This document shows, piece after piece, positions 1-9,404 of a stretch of 64,000 nt of DNA. Source of the DNA: Bacteroidota bacterium (GTDB lineage Bacteria > Bacteroidota > Bacteroidia > Flavobacteriales > Schleiferiaceae); contig JANSYJ010000010.1 in the NCBI GenBank assembly GCA_024742495.1, positions 43,303 to 107,302 on the forward strand, written 5' to 3'. The translations under genes and the position numbers were made by a program. Numbering within the stretch: position 1 is the first letter of the stretch; each line of letters opens with the position of its first letter. The notes below the pieces were generated by a model. That model did no database searches, was not told where the DNA came from, and was given only the letters and a program-made list of their open reading frames with translations.

Positions 1-1590
1 CGCGTAGATCATGCTTTACAACTCAATAGTTTGCTCATCCGGCATTATGCTGATGTGGGCGATGACTATGAATATGTGCGCCAAAATGTAAACCGAGCAG
101 AAGTTTTGCGCGGGATTGGTGGTCAGGAAGAAGCATTAAAAACCTTGTTGGCGGTTGAAGAACTAAATAATTCTCTGAAACTTTCCACGGTTCGTTCTAC
201 TTTCTACAATCGTAAAGCGGCGATATTGTATGAGTTAAAAGATACCGAAGGGGCTTTGGTGGCTTTAGATGAAACTCAAAGAATTGATTCTATAAAAGGA
301 TACCGCTGGCGCTTTTATTCCAATTTAAACCTGAAAGGCGCGATTTACCGGGATAAGAAGAATTATAAAAAAGCGCAGTTGATTCTCGAGAAAGCCTATC
401 GCATGGCCGCTTCTGAAAAGGATAGTGCCGAATGGGCTTCAGCTGCCTATAATTTAACTCACTTGTGTAGAAGACAATTAGACTTTAAAGGTGCCATCCG
501 TTATGGTCGGGTTTTCACCGATGTGCAAAGAGTAAAACACAACAATATTACCTACGGAGATATTCTTCATATTCTTGGACATTCTTATGCCGAAGTTGGA
601 AATTTTGATTCGGCCTATTTCTTTAGCGACTCCGCCTTTGGCGTGCGAATGATTCACATGCAAACCATAATTGATGATAATGTAAATAAGTATGAGGTAG
701 TTGATGAGCTAGAGAAAGAACGCCTGCAAACCTCAATCCTAAAAGCGGAGAAGGAGCGTACCAATTTGCAATTCCTAATTTTAATTTTAGCCATTTCGGT
801 GGCGGTCTTGTTGGTATTCTTCGCCAACAAGCAGCGTATTCAATACAAGAAACTATCTGGAAAAGAAAAGGCCTATAATATTGAGCTTGAGAGCAGTTTG
901 GCTTTTAAGAACAAATTAATCAGCATTGTGGCACATGATATTAGAAACCCGATGTCTTCCTTAAAAGGACTTATTCACGTTTACAATGAAGGTTTGGTGG
1001 AAGAGAAGGATTTGAGGACCATGATGGGTGGTTTGGAAGCATCGGTATCCAATGTAGATTTATTGCTAGAGAATCTCCTAAACTGGGTTCGCACTCAAAA
1101 CAATTCTTTAAATCCCCATTTTGAAGAAGTGCAAATCACCAATTTGGTTGAGAATGCATTAATCGAAGCAGAACCGCAGATCAAGGCGAAGTCTATAGAG
1201 GTGCTTCGTAAGAATATCAGCAGTGAAGATGCCTTAAAGGTTGATGCCAATTTTATGGCTTTTATCCTAAGGAATATCCTCAGTAATGCTATTAAATACT
1301 CCAACGAAGGCGGGAAGATTGAGATCTCTTTCGAGAAAGATGAGCGGGGAGAATGCATTGCGGTTCAAGACTTTGGCAAGGGAATGAACCCCGATACGCT
1401 ACAAAAGCTTCATGACAATCAATCCATCAACAGCAGTTTAGGAACCGGTAAAGAGAAAGGCACCGGTTTGGGAATTGCTTTAAGTCGTGAGTTTTTAAGC
1501 AAACTCGGCGGTTACCTAGCCGTAGAGAGCGCCTTGGGCGAAGGAACTAAGGTTAGAATCTGTTTGTATAAGGACCGAAAAGAAGCCTAA
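1..1590 (+). CDS. TPR-containing sensor histidine kinase, 5' end outside window
   Basis: The reading frame is open from base 1, so the gene starts upstream of the window and only its C-terminal part is seen. Counting from the first in-window Met (base 31), residues about 1-210 are helical TPR-like repeats, 221-245 a charged coiled coil, and 246-265 one hydrophobic membrane segment. The HisKA phospho-acceptor follows (AHDIRNP, H302), then an HATPase_c domain with N-box (SNAIKYS, about 418-424), G1 (DFGKGM) and G2 (GTGLGI). This is the usual Bacteroidota arrangement of periplasmic TPR sensor, one membrane span and cytoplasmic kinase. No receiver domain follows, so the response regulator must be elsewhere. 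Kinase assignment is firm; the signal is unknown. Confidence 0.9.
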   Translation, partial: RVDHALQLNSLLIRHYADVGDDYEYVRQNVNRAEVLRGIGGQEEALKTLLAVEELNNSLKLSTVRSTFYNRKAAILYELKDTEGALVALDETQRIDSIKGYRWRFYSNLNLKGAIYRDKKNYKKAQLILEKAYRMAASEKDSAEWASAAYNLTHLCRRQLDFKGAIRYGRVFTDVQRVKHNNITYGDILHILGHSYAEVGNFDSAYFFSDSAFGVRMIHMQTIIDDNVNKYEVVDELEKERLQTSILKAEKERTNLQFLILILAISVAVLLVFFANKQRIQYKKLSGKEKAYNIELESSLAFKNKLISIVAHDIRNPMSSLKGLIHVYNEGLVEEKDLRTMMGGLEASVSNVDLLLENLLNWVRTQNNSLNPHFEEVQITNLVENALIEAEPQIKAKSIEVLRKNISSEDALKVDANFMAFILRNILSNAIKYSNEGGKIEISFEKDERGECIAVQDFGKGMNPDTLQKLHDNQSINSSLGTGKEKGTGLGIALSREFLSKLGGYLAVESALGEGTKVRICLYKDRKEA

Positions 1591-1785
1591 AGCGGCTTTG
1601 GAGATTAAATCAAATTATTCTTTCAAGTCTTTGTTTTTCAAGGGCATCAATTCATCAGGCAGATTTTATGTGCTTTTGATGCAACATAGTTTAATCAATT
1701 AATTTTCACTTTAAACTAATAGCAACATAGCTTCAAGCGTAGGGCTGCGCATAGACCTAGTTTAGCATCATCAAATAATTATGCT

Positions 1786-3099
1786 ATGCGAAATTTATAT
1801 GCCTTACTGTTCATCATCAGCGCTTTAGTAGGTTTTGGCCAAGTGAATGATTTAGCTTCTTTCCAACAGCCTTACGCCGGTATAAAACCAATATTACCTC
1901 AAGTTCCTGAAGGAGTTCATTTCGATACAACTTTATCCTTCTGCTTAAATAAGAGCTTTGCAGATTCCATGTATTACCAATATGATAGTTGGGGCAGGGT
2001 AGTGGCCTATTCCGGTGTTTACTCCTCAACAAGTGGTTTAATTTATGCCGAACATCAAATCACTTATGGTCTTAGTGGGCTCCAAACTTGGGAACGCCTG
2101 CCAAACCAGACGAATAATGGAAGACGTTATTTATTTGCCTATGATTCTTTGGATAGGATAAGTTCCGTTGAAGCGTATCATACCAGTATGTATGGTGAAG
2201 TATTCGATTATTCGGCCGAAAGGACCGCTTCAGAAAATGACTATGATGAATACCAATGGAATGATAAAGATGGAGTTTATAAGCTGCAGGTAGATTGGCG
2301 TATTAATTCCAAGGTAGATTCTACTTGGATAATGCTAAATGGCGAAGTAGAGCCTAGTGAGGTAATCCGCTACCGCCACCAATTGATAAATAATGAATGG
2401 AAGGTATTTAAGAAAACCTACCATGTTTTTAATGCTTATTACGGTTATTTCACGACAAAAACCGGTAGTGAGCCAGGGGGTTCGGGATATTTTAAAAACA
2501 GCAATAACTACTATACCTATCTTCCGAGCTCCAATTCCTCTTGGATATTTGTACTTGATAGCATTCGCCGATTGGAGCGTGCTTTTGCTAGTGAGGCTTA
2601 TCATTATAAAAAGTGGGCGAGCTATCGTTTGCTGAGTTATAGTAAATCGAGTCCTAGCTATAATCCTCAAAGAATTTGCAGCTATAGCAGTATGGGTTTA
2701 TTAGCGAGCGATGATAATAGAGCCAGTGAAAAATGGTTTTGGGATTGGCGTCATCTTGGCCTTGCAGCATCAGACACAGGAACATTCGTTTCTTATTACT
2801 TCTGGACTCAAAGGCCGCCTATGAAGGTGTATCCTTGCCAGCAAGCTTTAGCGATAGCTGATACTGAAACTTTAAACTTTAGCCTTTATCCCAATCCTTC
2901 GCAAGGGGCCCTAAACCTGCGCTTTCCCGAGCCTTCAGGACAGATAGAAATTAGAAATGGAGCGGGGCAGGTCCGTCAACAATGGCCAGTTAATAGTATG
3001 GAAATGGCAATTGACTTACAAAGCTTAGCCTCAGGAATTTACTATCTCTGCTATCGCCATCAGGGGCAGTACCAATCTATAAAATGGCTAAAGCTATAA
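1786..3099 (+). CDS. secreted protein with T9SS sorting domain
   Basis: The 437-residue protein has an N-terminal signal peptide (residues 1-18, ending near LVGFGQ). Its middle is rich in Tyr, Ser and Trp with no recognised enzyme motif. The last 70 residues form a type A T9SS C-terminal domain: the YPNPSQG start, an IRNGAGQ strand, then LASGIYYL and a basic end (IKWLKL). The tail implies export through the outer membrane and cell-surface attachment or release. The body resembles RHS/YD-like hypothetical proteins of Flavobacteriales, but I cannot assign a function. It stands alone, with a 195-base gap upstream and the convergent rimK operon downstream. Confidence 0.85.
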   Translation: MRNLYALLFIISALVGFGQVNDLASFQQPYAGIKPILPQVPEGVHFDTTLSFCLNKSFADSMYYQYDSWGRVVAYSGVYSSTSGLIYAEHQITYGLSGLQTWERLPNQTNNGRRYLFAYDSLDRISSVEAYHTSMYGEVFDYSAERTASENDYDEYQWNDKDGVYKLQVDWRINSKVDSTWIMLNGEVEPSEVIRYRHQLINNEWKVFKKTYHVFNAYYGYFTTKTGSEPGGSGYFKNSNNYYTYLPSSNSSWIFVLDSIRRLERAFASEAYHYKKWASYRLLSYSKSSPSYNPQRICSYSSMGLLASDDNRASEKWFWDWRHLGLAASDTGTFVSYYFWTQRPPMKVYPCQQALAIADTETLNFSLYPNPSQGALNLRFPEPSGQIEIRNGAGQVRQQWPVNSMEMAIDLQSLASGIYYLCYRHQGQYQSIKWLKL

Positions 3100-3128
3100 G
3101 GGGCCTAGAAGTTTTAATCGTATTCAAA

Positions 3129-3818
3129 CTAATTTAAATAGTATTGCTCTACTTCACCATCTTCTTTAAATCTGAAAAACAGTCTATCAATGTAATGGGC
3201 TTGATTTGAAAAATCAATTAAATACCATACGTGAGGTAAAAACGTGAATGTTAAATTATCGCTAATAGTTTGACATTCAATAAATTGAACTTGATTCCAG
3301 ACATCGCTTTCCTTGGTAAGTCCATACTTATAGTTCTTATTACTTTTCTTAAAGTAAATTCTTTTTTCCGGCTCGAATGGAAAATTGATCTGCGATATAC
3401 TGTCCATTGTATTGCTGCATTGGATGTACTCATGGATTCTTTTACTATGATGAGGGCCGCCTATAGTGTTGCCATTTAGTTTCATTATTGTGTCTTGTAT
3501 CTCCTTGCACTGCCTTAATATTTTCCTTTCTTGGTCATTGTATACCGAATCACCAAAACACTGACTGAGGTTTGAGTATGGGGTGCAACGATATCGAAAT
3601 TTCTCCTGGTAATCTTTTGGGATTCCTTCGCTATTGTATTTGTACACATCAATCTCCATGATATCAAAACTTTCCTCAATTGAGTAATTGCATTTTAGAC
3701 ATTCTTCTTGAATCTCACATTTATCACTAAAAAGTCCAGCAATACTCCAAATTGCTAGGTATATGAAAACCCCAACAGATTCAATTGTTTCACCTATTAA
3801 AGAAATGAGTTTGTTCAT
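3129..3818 (-). CDS. hypothetical membrane-anchored protein, last gene of rimK operon
   Basis: This 229-residue protein is not recognised. Residues about 5-30 are hydrophobic (one membrane segment or uncleaved signal), followed by four cysteines in a short stretch (KCEIQEEC then LKCNY) that could bind metal or form disulfides. The rest is hydrophilic with further Cys and many aromatic residues. The start codon overlaps the stop of the preceding aspartoacylase-like gene in an ATGA arrangement, so it is translationally coupled to the rimK genes. A role in that pathway is inferred from position only. Confidence 0.7.
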   Translation of the reverse strand: MNKLISLIGETIESVGVFIYLAIWSIAGLFSDKCEIQEECLKCNYSIEESFDIMEIDVYKYNSEGIPKDYQEKFRYRCTPYSNLSQCFGDSVYNDQERKILRQCKEIQDTIMKLNGNTIGGPHHSKRIHEYIQCSNTMDSISQINFPFEPEKRIYFKKSNKNYKYGLTKESDVWNQVQFIECQTISDNLTFTFLPHVWYLIDFSNQAHYIDRLFFRFKEDGEVEQYYLN

Positions 3819-4819
3819 TTTCCAATTGCTGCCAACGTATGTATATACAATTTATCCTCCCTAAGCTCAATACTCACATGAAACAAAGCATCACCTTTAT
3901 AAACTACCGGCGCGGTATTCATGCCGAAAACATAGCAATCGAAAGGCGCTAATACCTTTCTTTCAAATTCACCATAGGGATCGGAAATTCGACCGATTTC
4001 CTGCTTGTAATTCACAAAAGTGCCATTCTTAATATTAGACTGGAATAAGCCAGAGTAGGGGGCCCTTAGCCACTTGCTCTTTTTTACTATAATAGGATCG
4101 GCAGCAATTTCTAAGGCTCCTTCCTGCATCTTCAAATGCTTCATGACGTTTAAGGCGCCATTTACTCCATAATCAATAATAGACTGGTCTAGCTCTAATG
4201 ATTTCCCACCTTCAAAAAGTACTATGGCTTTCCCGAGTTTATAAAAGGTTTCGCGAATGGATTTATGAATGTATGGGGATTGTACAATAAAGGGTGCACC
4301 GAAAATTTTGGCTAGTTCATAGTTTTCATCTTCCTGCAAGGCACATCTTACATTGGCGAAGTTCTCTCTGCTGGCACCACCGGTATGAAAGTCGAGCACA
4401 TAATCGACCAAGGGGGCGATTTCCGTTTTAAATTTATAAGCGAACTGAGCTGCTAAGGAACCACTGGCCGAGCCGGGGAATACCCGGTTTAAATCACGAC
4501 CATCGGGAAACTCTCTACTCTGATTTAAATAGCCAAAAACATTAAAAACGGGAATGCAAATAATGGTGCCCCTTTTCGGCTTATGATATTTTCTGCGGAT
4601 AATTTCCCGCACTATCGCCACGCCATTTGTTTCATCGCCATGAACGCCGGCTAAGAGGAGTAATACCGGACCTTCTTCCTTCGCTCTTTCAACGATTACA
4701 GGAATTCTTAGGCTGTTACGCGTGTGCAACTTGGCTACATCCATTTCTAGAATAGCCCTTTTTCCTCGCTTTATTTCTTGCCCTAGAATAACAAAATTGG
4801 CATCAGACATTGCGTTCAA
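3815..4819 (-). CDS. succinylglutamate desuccinylase/aspartoacylase family zinc hydrolase
   Basis: The 334-residue protein carries the zinc motif of the M14-like AstE/AspA family: GVHGDET (H60 and E63 as ligands), [10 protein letters not shown] (substrate-binding Arg) and LDFHTGG (third ligand His). A C-terminal beta-rich domain follows. Members hydrolyse N-acyl amino acids or related amide bonds. It overlaps the upstream rimK by 17 bases. RimK adds glutamates to the C terminus of ribosomal protein S6 or makes poly-glutamate, and RimK loci often include an AspA-like gene, so it may act on glutamyl products. The substrate is inferred, not shown. Confidence 0.85.
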   Translation of the reverse strand: MNAMSDANFVILGQEIKRGKRAILEMDVAKLHTRNSLRIPVIVERAKEEGPVLLLLAGVHGDETNGVAIVREIIRRKYHKPKRGTIICIPVFNVFGYLNQSREFPDGRDLNRVFPGSASGSLAAQFAYKFKTEIAPLVDYVLDFHTGGASRENFANVRCALQEDENYELAKIFGAPFIVQSPYIHKSIRETFYKLGKAIVLFEGGKSLELDQSIIDYGVNGALNVMKHLKMQEGALEIAADPIIVKKSKWLRAPYSGLFQSNIKNGTFVNYKQEIGRISDPYGEFERKVLAPFDCYVFGMNTAPVVYKGDALFHVSIELREDKLYIHTLAAIGK

Positions 4820-5675
4820 TGTACTTTATGATTTCCTTGGCAATATCTTTTTTTGTGGCTGCTTCAATGCCTTCTAAACCGGGAGAGGAATTAACCTCCA
4901 ACACCATCGGACCGCTAGAAGATTGAAGCATATCCACACCAGCCACACCCAAGCCCATGGCCCGGGTAGCTTTTAAAGCAGTCAGCTCTTCTTGATCCGA
5001 AAGCTCAATAATGGAGGCACTTCCACCTCTATGTAAATTAGAGCGAAACTCGCCTTCTTTACCCTGACGCTTCATCGCCCCCACTACATTGCCATCCACT
5101 ACAAAAGCACGGATATCGGCTCCGCCAGATTCCTTAATAAACTCTTGAGCAATAACGCGGGCTTTTAAGCCATTAAAGGCTTCAAGTACCGATGTAGCGG
5201 CATTCTGGGTTTCTGCTAAAACAACGCCTAAACCTTGAGTTCCTTCTAATAACTTGAGTATTATGGGAGCCCCGCCAACAGAATCCACCACATGATCTAC
5301 TTCTTTAGCGAAATTGGTGAAAACGGTTTTGGGCAAACCAACACCAGCTCTAGTTAAGATTTGTAAACTTCGCAGCTTGTCACGCGATCTTACCAAAGCC
5401 TGAGACTCTACTACTGAAAAGGCTTTCATCATTTCAAACTGACGAACAACCGCGGTTCCGTAATAAGTAACCGAAGCGCCAATACGGGGAATTACCGCAT
5501 CTACATCAGTGATATAAGAACCATTATAAAAAATGCGCGGATTCTTTTTCTCCAGCTCGATTACGCACTTTAAATGATCTAAAACAATGGGTTCATGGCC
5601 CTTGGCCTTCGTTGCTTCAACTAGTCTTTTTGTAGAGTAGAGTTTGGCATTGCGTGATAATATGGCAATCTTCAT
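4803..5675 (-). CDS. rimK: RimK-type alpha-L-glutamate ligase (ATP-grasp)
   Basis: The 290 residues match the usual RimK length of about 300. The N terminus ([15 protein letters not shown]) and the ATP-grasp core are typical: [10 protein letters not shown] glycine-rich loop, DIRAFVVDG, the basic loop around [12 protein letters not shown], and the metal-binding end [14 protein letters not shown]. RimK ligates glutamate to the C terminus of ribosomal protein S6 and can make poly-alpha-glutamate. It sits second in a minus-strand operon between a retropepsin-like protease gene (23 bases upstream) and an aspartoacylase-like gene that it overlaps. Which of the two activities dominates here cannot be told from sequence. 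Confidence 0.93.
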   Translation of the reverse strand: MKIAILSRNAKLYSTKRLVEATKAKGHEPIVLDHLKCVIELEKKNPRIFYNGSYITDVDAVIPRIGASVTYYGTAVVRQFEMMKAFSVVESQALVRSRDKLRSLQILTRAGVGLPKTVFTNFAKEVDHVVDSVGGAPIILKLLEGTQGLGVVLAETQNAATSVLEAFNGLKARVIAQEFIKESGGADIRAFVVDGNVVGAMKRQGKEGEFRSNLHRGGSASIIELSDQEELTALKATRAMGLGVAGVDMLQSSSGPMVLEVNSSPGLEGIEAATKKDIAKEIIKYIERNV

Positions 5676-5698
5676 TTCAATTTTTTCTTAAATAGTAA

Positions 5699-6145
5699 TT
5701 ATTGGTTCTTCTTCTGTTCTCTTTTTAGGAGATAGGATAGGTTTCGCTGGGAAGTATCCACCACAAAGCGTTTATTTATAAACTTTCGCCCCAGAAGTAT
5801 CGGGTATTTCATATCGGTTCTCTTACTCAGTGAAAGTTCTATGGGCAGTTCCTCTGCGAAAATTCGAATAGTAGTGCTGATAATAAAGCGCTCTTCCATA
5901 TCGCCAAAAGAACTTTTAATCTTTTTTATACTGTAGTCCTTTACTCTAAAAATCAGATCTTTAAACTTCTTGTGTTCTGGATCTAATAATTTGAACTCGA
6001 GGTATTTCTCGCCCTCGACTTCTACTTCTTTGATGTCATGACTGTGGATGGTAGAGGTATAGGCTCCCGTATCTACCTTAACCTTAATATTAAACAACTT
6101 TAAGGCGGGGAAGTCTACCTTGTCATTTCTTCCAATGGTTTTCAT
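5699..6145 (-). CDS. RimB-like retropepsin-type protease
   Basis: This 148-residue protein belongs to the putative ATP-dependent zinc protease family (PF05618), whose fold is retropepsin-like. It has the aspartyl protease signature VDTGAYTS with D25 in the D-T-G triad, and the later hydrophobic PILLGRKFI strand-turn followed by FVVDTS. Homologues are neighbours of rimK in many bacteria, and in Pseudomonas the corresponding RimB modulates RimK. Here it is the first gene of a four-gene minus-strand operon. The name in databases (zinc protease) probably misdescribes the chemistry; the visible motif is aspartic. Confidence 0.85.
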   Translation of the reverse strand: MKTIGRNDKVDFPALKLFNIKVKVDTGAYTSTIHSHDIKEVEVEGEKYLEFKLLDPEHKKFKDLIFRVKDYSIKKIKSSFGDMEERFIISTTIRIFAEELPIELSLSKRTDMKYPILLGRKFINKRFVVDTSQRNLSYLLKREQKKNQ

Positions 6146-6546
6146 AAATAAGCCACAATTATCAACCGCATAATAATTTCTTCATTTTGTTGGAACAGGA
6201 AGGTAATATAAGTCTTAAGGCCCTATCGTTCATCGTTTTATTCTAAAAATTGATTGGGCCTTTTGCGAGGCTTAAGCTAAGCAGATTTAAGAGAAATCTA
6301 AGCTTCATTTTTTTATTGCAGATTAACATCCATTAAGGCTAATGGGTTTAATTGTTATTGATGAGCATTCACGCTTTCATGAACTTATAGAGCATTCTTA
6401 TGCTTGGAGTATCCAAGGCCATCGACTTTTGAGCTGCATTCTATCAGCGCTTATATTTGCGATGAATAAAGAATCTTGACGTTATTTAAGGAGAAGCTGC
6501 TTTAAATAGTCGGCCTTTTGGCAATCGAATAAAAAATGGATTCTTA
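6146..6546. other. 401-base divergent intergenic region
   Basis: This gap lies between the rimK operon (minus) and the CotH-type gene (plus). It is AT-rich, has no open frame with coding character, and must hold promoters for both sides. Only one promoter-like element stands out, at 6429-6459. I see no RNA gene or repeat shared with the rest of the window. Confidence 0.5.
6429..6459 (+). promoter_or_regulatory. Bacteroidota-type promoter for the CotH gene
   Basis: TTTTG (TTG at 6429-6431) is followed after 20 bases by TATATTTG (6452-6459), which fits the -33 TTG / -7 TAnnTTTG consensus of Bacteroidota. Transcription would start near 6466, leaving an 80-110 base leader before the gene. Confidence 0.45.
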
Positions 6547-8748
6547 ATGATTGATCAAAAATTTGACTTGATGATGCCGAGGCTTCGAATTGCTTTTAAA
6601 CCGTGGACATTTTTTATTCTGCTTTCTGCCTCTTGGCATTATGCGGCTGGTCAATCGACAATCGATCATTGGGAGACAATAGTTTTTAATGATGATGTTT
6701 GGTCTTACCGCCTCGGTAATTCTGCTCCACCATCGAACTGGATGCAGCCGCAGTTTAATGATAATACATGGCTAAGCGACACCGGAGGATTTGGTTATGG
6801 TGACGGCGATGATAATACCATCATTCCAGCCACAAATTCGATATGCCTTCGCATTCGCTTTAATATTCAGGATAGCTCCAAAATTAAGATGGCATTGCTG
6901 AGTGCCGATTATGACGATGGATTTATAGCCTATTTAAATGGAACCGAAATCGCCCGAGCTAATTTTGGTTCGGCCGGAGCAGGCTTGGCATATAATGCTT
7001 CCACGCCAACTTATCGTGAAGCAAATCTATACCAAGGCAATCAACCGGAATCTTATCCCATTTATCCTCAGGCTTTTAAACAAGTTATTAAAGAGAATGA
7101 AAATGTATTGGCCATACAAGTCAATAATTACGGCATAAACTCCTCCGATTTATCCAGCAATTTCTTTCTCTCCCTGGCCATTAAGGATAACTCCAGTGAT
7201 TATCATCCGACACCATCTTGGTTTAAAGCCCCTCTTATTGGTACGCATTTGCCGCTAATCAGCATCAATACCGCTTCCCAGGAAATTGTGGATGAACCCA
7301 AGATTACCGCCAACATGAAGCTGGTAAATAATGGACCAGGTAACACTAATTATGTGTATCAGCCCGGTACTGACTATGATGGCTTTATAGGTATAGAAAT
7401 CAGAGGTGCATCTTCCCAAACATTTGATAAAAAGAATTACGGTTTTGAAACCCGAGATGCAGCGGGAAACAATAATAATGTAGCCTTATTGGGTATGCCG
7501 CGTGAAAATGATTGGGTTTTGCATGGGCCTTATTCGGATAAAAGTTTGCTGCGAAATGCGATAACATTTGAAATAGCGCGCAGCGCAATGGATTATGCAT
7601 CACGCACTCGATTTTGCGAGTTGGTGATTAATGATGAATACAAAGGGGTGTATTTATTAATGGAGAAAATAAAGCGTGATGACAATCGCGTGGATATCGC
7701 AAACTTGAAATCTTCGGATGTCAGTGGTGATGAATTAACTGGTGGATACATCCTTCAAATTGATCGCGATGATCCAGATATTTCAGGAGATGGCTGGCGT
7801 TCTTCCTATGGCACTTTCCCTTTTTACGCCTATCATGATCCTAATGATGACCAATTAGTTACGGCCCAAAAAACCTATATCCGAAATTGGATTACCGATT
7901 TTGAACAGGCCATGAATAGGTCCAACTATGCTACTACCTATGAAAACTATATCGACATTAATTCTTTTGTCGATTACTTCCTAATTAATGAAATGGCCAA
8001 GCATGTAGATGCCTTCAAGCTCAGCTTTTACATGTACAAACGAAAGGATAGTAATGGCGGGAAATTACATCTTGGTCCAATTTGGGATATCAATTTAAGC
8101 TATGGTAATTTTGATTTTGGTTGCAATCCAAATCCTTTTGGTTGGATTTATGGCTGTACTTCCGATGCGTTTTGGTTTGATCGTATTATGGGCATTCCAG
8201 CGGTGCAGGATCGGATATATTGTAGATGGCAGGAATTGAAACAACAGAGTTTTGATACCACCACGATATATGCCAAAATCGACTCGCTAGTAGCGGAATT
8301 AGGTCCAGCGGTAGATCGAAATTTTAATGAGTATGACATCCTTGGTACATACGTATGGCCCAATAATTACGTGGGCAACACCTATGCTGATGAAATCGAT
8401 TATTTAAAAACCTGGTTGGCTTTGCGCCTTAGTTGGATGGATAATAATATGTTGGGTAATCCCAGCGTAAACTGTGCGACCTTGACCAATTCCTCCTTGG
8501 AAATTAGCGAAAGCACTTTGAAGATTTATCCAAACCCATTTGAGGATGAACTGTTTCTATCTTTGGCCAAAGAGGCCAATCAAGATGCTGATCTTTTTAT
8601 CTACAATCCGCAAGGGAAGCTTATCCGCACCATTAAGCCCAGTACCGAGAAGCGGATAGACCTAAGCTCATTGGCCTCTGGTATGTATCTGTATATATAT
8701 CGAGATGGGCAGCGGGTATTACAAAGCGGGAAATTGTTGAAACGCTAG
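6547..8748 (+). CDS. secreted CotH kinase-family protein with T9SS sorting domain
   Basis: The 733 residues have three parts. A signal peptide ends near AAGQS; the more natural start may be the Met at 6574 (MPRLRIAF), which gives a normal n-region. Residues about 40-220 form a beta-sandwich of the kind often N-terminal to such proteins (GFGYGDGDDNT, ADYDDGFIAYLNG). Residues about 240-640 are a CotH domain with RGASSQTFDKKNYGFETRD, GYILQIDRDD and GPIWDINLSYGN, the last holding catalytic Asp and Asn. A T9SS domain follows from IYPNPFEDEL to the end. CotH proteins are atypical protein kinases known from spore coats; surface members in Bacteroidota are little studied. The stop overlaps the convergent TetR gene by four bases. 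Confidence 0.88.
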   Translation: MIDQKFDLMMPRLRIAFKPWTFFILLSASWHYAAGQSTIDHWETIVFNDDVWSYRLGNSAPPSNWMQPQFNDNTWLSDTGGFGYGDGDDNTIIPATNSICLRIRFNIQDSSKIKMALLSADYDDGFIAYLNGTEIARANFGSAGAGLAYNASTPTYREANLYQGNQPESYPIYPQAFKQVIKENENVLAIQVNNYGINSSDLSSNFFLSLAIKDNSSDYHPTPSWFKAPLIGTHLPLISINTASQEIVDEPKITANMKLVNNGPGNTNYVYQPGTDYDGFIGIEIRGASSQTFDKKNYGFETRDAAGNNNNVALLGMPRENDWVLHGPYSDKSLLRNAITFEIARSAMDYASRTRFCELVINDEYKGVYLLMEKIKRDDNRVDIANLKSSDVSGDELTGGYILQIDRDDPDISGDGWRSSYGTFPFYAYHDPNDDQLVTAQKTYIRNWITDFEQAMNRSNYATTYENYIDINSFVDYFLINEMAKHVDAFKLSFYMYKRKDSNGGKLHLGPIWDINLSYGNFDFGCNPNPFGWIYGCTSDAFWFDRIMGIPAVQDRIYCRWQELKQQSFDTTTIYAKIDSLVAELGPAVDRNFNEYDILGTYVWPNNYVGNTYADEIDYLKTWLALRLSWMDNNMLGNPSVNCATLTNSSLEISESTLKIYPNPFEDELFLSLAKEANQDADLFIYNPQGKLIRTIKPSTEKRIDLSSLASGMYLYIYRDGQRVLQSGKLLKR

Positions 8749-9362
8749 GCTAGTTTTAAATACCCTTCCCATTTTTCCATTTCATTTTGTTGCAGGTAGG
8801 GCATCCAAATTCTAAAAAGGAATTTAGAGTAATAGTCGATAGAGTGATCTTCCAAAGAATAGTCTTTTGCGCATAGCCAGGTGGCGATTGTAAAGATAAA
8901 TTGATCCGCTAAAAACTCGATTTGAGTATCGGATATATCAGTTCTGAATTTGCCTTCCCTTTTGTAGGCATTAACAAGCAGAATGATTTCCTCTTTTTTT
9001 TGGTTTAATAAAGCTTGCAACTTAGTTTTTAGCGCAGGCAAGCGTCTCCAAATCACGGTATTCTGTTGGAAGAATACGCGGTAGTCATGCATAATTTTAA
9101 AGTTGGAACGCATGGAATAGAAGATGTTCTCTGGGCTTAAGGCACGACTCTTAAGGCTTTCAGCTTTTTTAAAAGCTTCAATCATATTTGAGAAAAGGAG
9201 TTCTAATATTTCATTTTTATTGGGATAATGGTAATGCAGGTTCCCCTGACTGATCCCTAGTTCCTTTGCTATATGTCGAGTGGTTATATTCTCCACTCCC
9301 TTTTGGTTAAACATTAAAAGGGACTGAGCGATAATTTTTTCCTTGGTAGATAATTGGTTCAT
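8745..9362 (-). CDS. TetR family transcriptional regulator
   Basis: With the start at 9362 (MNQLSTKEK) the protein is 205 residues, normal for TetR. A longer frame runs to 9398 but would overlap the divergent gene and its promoter. The N-terminal domain has the TetR helix-turn-helix (ITTRHIAKELGISQGNLHYHY, residues about 26-46, with the HYHYP signature). The C-terminal ligand domain is alpha-helical and unassigned. The gene is divergent from the amidohydrolase lipoprotein; the start codons are 36 bases apart and share an inverted repeat, so it probably represses that gene and itself. Confidence 0.88.
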   Translation of the reverse strand: MNQLSTKEKIIAQSLLMFNQKGVENITTRHIAKELGISQGNLHYHYPNKNEILELLFSNMIEAFKKAESLKSRALSPENIFYSMRSNFKIMHDYRVFFQQNTVIWRRLPALKTKLQALLNQKKEEIILLVNAYKREGKFRTDISDTQIEFLADQFIFTIATWLCAKDYSLEDHSIDYYSKFLFRIWMPYLQQNEMEKWEGYLKLA

Positions 9363-9383
9363 TTGAACTAATATGTATATTTG
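9354..9383 (+). promoter_or_regulatory. promoter of the amidohydrolase gene
   Basis: TTG (9354-9356), a 19-base spacer, then TATATTTG (9376-9383) match the Bacteroidota TTG / TAnnTTTG promoter. The predicted start of transcription is about 9390, giving a very short or nearly absent leader before the ATG at 9399, or a short one before that at 9411. Confidence 0.5.
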
Positions 9384-9404
9384 ACAAAAATAGCTCAAAT
9401 GAAC
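9357..9404. promoter_or_regulatory. candidate TetR operator, 10-base inverted repeat
   Basis: GTTCATTTGA (9357-9366) and its exact reverse complement TCAAATGAAC (9395-9404) lie symmetrically around the predicted promoter. Each arm includes the start codon and second codon of one of the two divergent genes, so part of the symmetry could simply reflect Met-Asn at both N termini. Binding by the TetR protein is an inference. Confidence 0.35.
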
